In this document: positions 63,688-64,000 of the stretch, piece by piece | How positions within the stretch are numbered: position 1 is the first letter of the stretch | Layout: the number at the start of each line of letters is the position of its first letter | NCBI RefSeq assembly: GCF_010820555.1 | Contig: NZ_JAAIKD010000004.1 | Location: forward strand, 124,001 to 188,000 | DNA: 64,000 bases | Origin: Psychroflexus aurantiacus | Lineage (GTDB): Bacteria > Bacteroidota > Bacteroidia > Flavobacteriales > Flavobacteriaceae | Reading direction: 5' to 3' | Notes under the pieces: generated by a model | Database searches by the model: none | Seen by the model: the letters and a program-made list of their open reading frames with translations, nothing else | Told to the model about the DNA's origin: nothing | Program-made: the position numbers and the translations under genes

Positions 63688-64000
63688 TTAATAACCAGGG
63701 TTTTGTGTTAAATTTTGATTTGTAGCCAAACTCGCAGAAGGAATAGGATACAAGGCTCTGAATTCATCTAATGATGTTCCTGTACTTGGACCACCTTTGA
63801 AAGACCAGATGTATTGGTTTCCAGTATACAATCCGAAACGAATAAGATCCTGTCTTCTATGGCTTTCCCAGTATAATTCCCGAGAACGTTCATCAATTAT
63901 AAAGTCTAGGCTAAGCTGAGCAGAGCTTATATTCGCAGAGGTATTTCCAAAAGCTCTTTCTCTTAAAGCGTTTACGTAATCAACCGCCGTATTGAGATCG
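63688..64000 (-). CDS. susD: SusD/RagB family nutrient-binding lipoprotein, C-terminal part
   Basis: The open frame runs from the window edge to the stop at 63688-63690, giving about 103 residues of the C-terminus. Clear SusD blocks are LNTAVDYVNALRERAFG, IIDERSRELYWESHRRQD directly followed by LIRFG, and ALYPIPSASLATNQNLTQNPGY at the end. SusD proteins form a lid over the SusC porin and bind oligosaccharide. The N-terminal part and susC lie outside the window. The 15-base gap to susE shows a shared operon. Confidence 0.9.
   Translation of the reverse strand, partial: DLNTAVDYVNALRERAFGNTSANISSAQLSLDFIIDERSRELYWESHRRQDLIRFGLYTGNQYIWSFKGGPSTGTSLDEFRALYPIPSASLATNQNLTQNPGY

Overview
The window reads as chromosomal DNA of a member of the Flavobacteriaceae (Bacteroidota), most like the marine genera. 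The evidence is direct. Promoters match the Bacteroidota consensus (TTG or TTTG, about 19 bases, TAnnTTTG). Starts mostly lack strong Shine-Dalgarno sequences. The proteins include a Sus-type glycan locus, a type IX secretion C-terminal domain, bacillithiol synthesis (BshB1), a PadR/PspC/DUF2807 operon, DUF3810, a LETM1-like protein and a monomeric NADP isocitrate dehydrogenase. No phage, integrase, transposase, CRISPR array or recognisable defence locus was seen. Most of the window is housekeeping sequence.

Layout. 1-4.3 kb (+): the end of an unidentified gene, a YihY/BrkB membrane protein, ribosomal protein S1 with a structured leader, and an alpha/beta hydrolase. 4.3-7.0 kb (-): MsrA lipoprotein, a COG1579-like coiled-coil protein that has lost its zinc cysteines, and a NIF3-family protein. 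7.0-8.4 kb (+): lpxK and zinc-free L31. 8.5-15.5 kb (-): icd, then a probable operon (coiled-coil membrane protein, MFS carrier, trmD, rplS), then a long-form GAPDH. 15.7-23.5 kb: MarC (+), DUF429 and lpdA (-), NhaC-bshB1-acs (+) and tRNA-His. 23.6-30.3 kb: an M28 peptidase (-), then pheT, a thioesterase, an unknown membrane protein and lysA (+). 30.3-36.4 kb (-): a tight group, oxidoreductase-pabB-tilS-dsbD, and two small genes. 36.6-39.4 kb (+): padR-pspC-DUF2807 with a palindromic candidate operator. 39.5-48.8 kb (-): LETM1-like protein, acyl-CoA ligase, gamma-glutamyltransferase, and purL-cupin-small zinc-ribbon protein. 48.9-59.1 kb (+): DUF3810 protein, two related amidohydrolases, recG, a decayed gene on the minus strand, and a CocE/NonD hydrolase. 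59.6-64 kb (-): the distal part of a starch or alpha-glucan utilisation locus (end of SusD, SusE, secreted GH13 alpha-amylase).

How the genes fit together. The right end is a polysaccharide utilisation locus: SusD and SusE would bind alpha-glucan at the cell surface and a type IX-secreted amylase would cut it. An intrinsic-terminator-like hairpin between susE and the amylase may set a lower amylase level. DsbD, MsrA and bacillithiol synthesis all concern thiol and redox balance. The padR operon looks like an autoregulated envelope-stress module.

No clearly new multi-gene system was found. The points most worth following are a decayed minus-strand gene (56.65-57.19 kb), the palindrome over the padR promoter, a tandem set of active and degenerate amidohydrolase domains, a His-to-Asp change at an M28 metal site, the rpsA leader with a nine-codon reading frame, and three extragenic repeat-like sequences.
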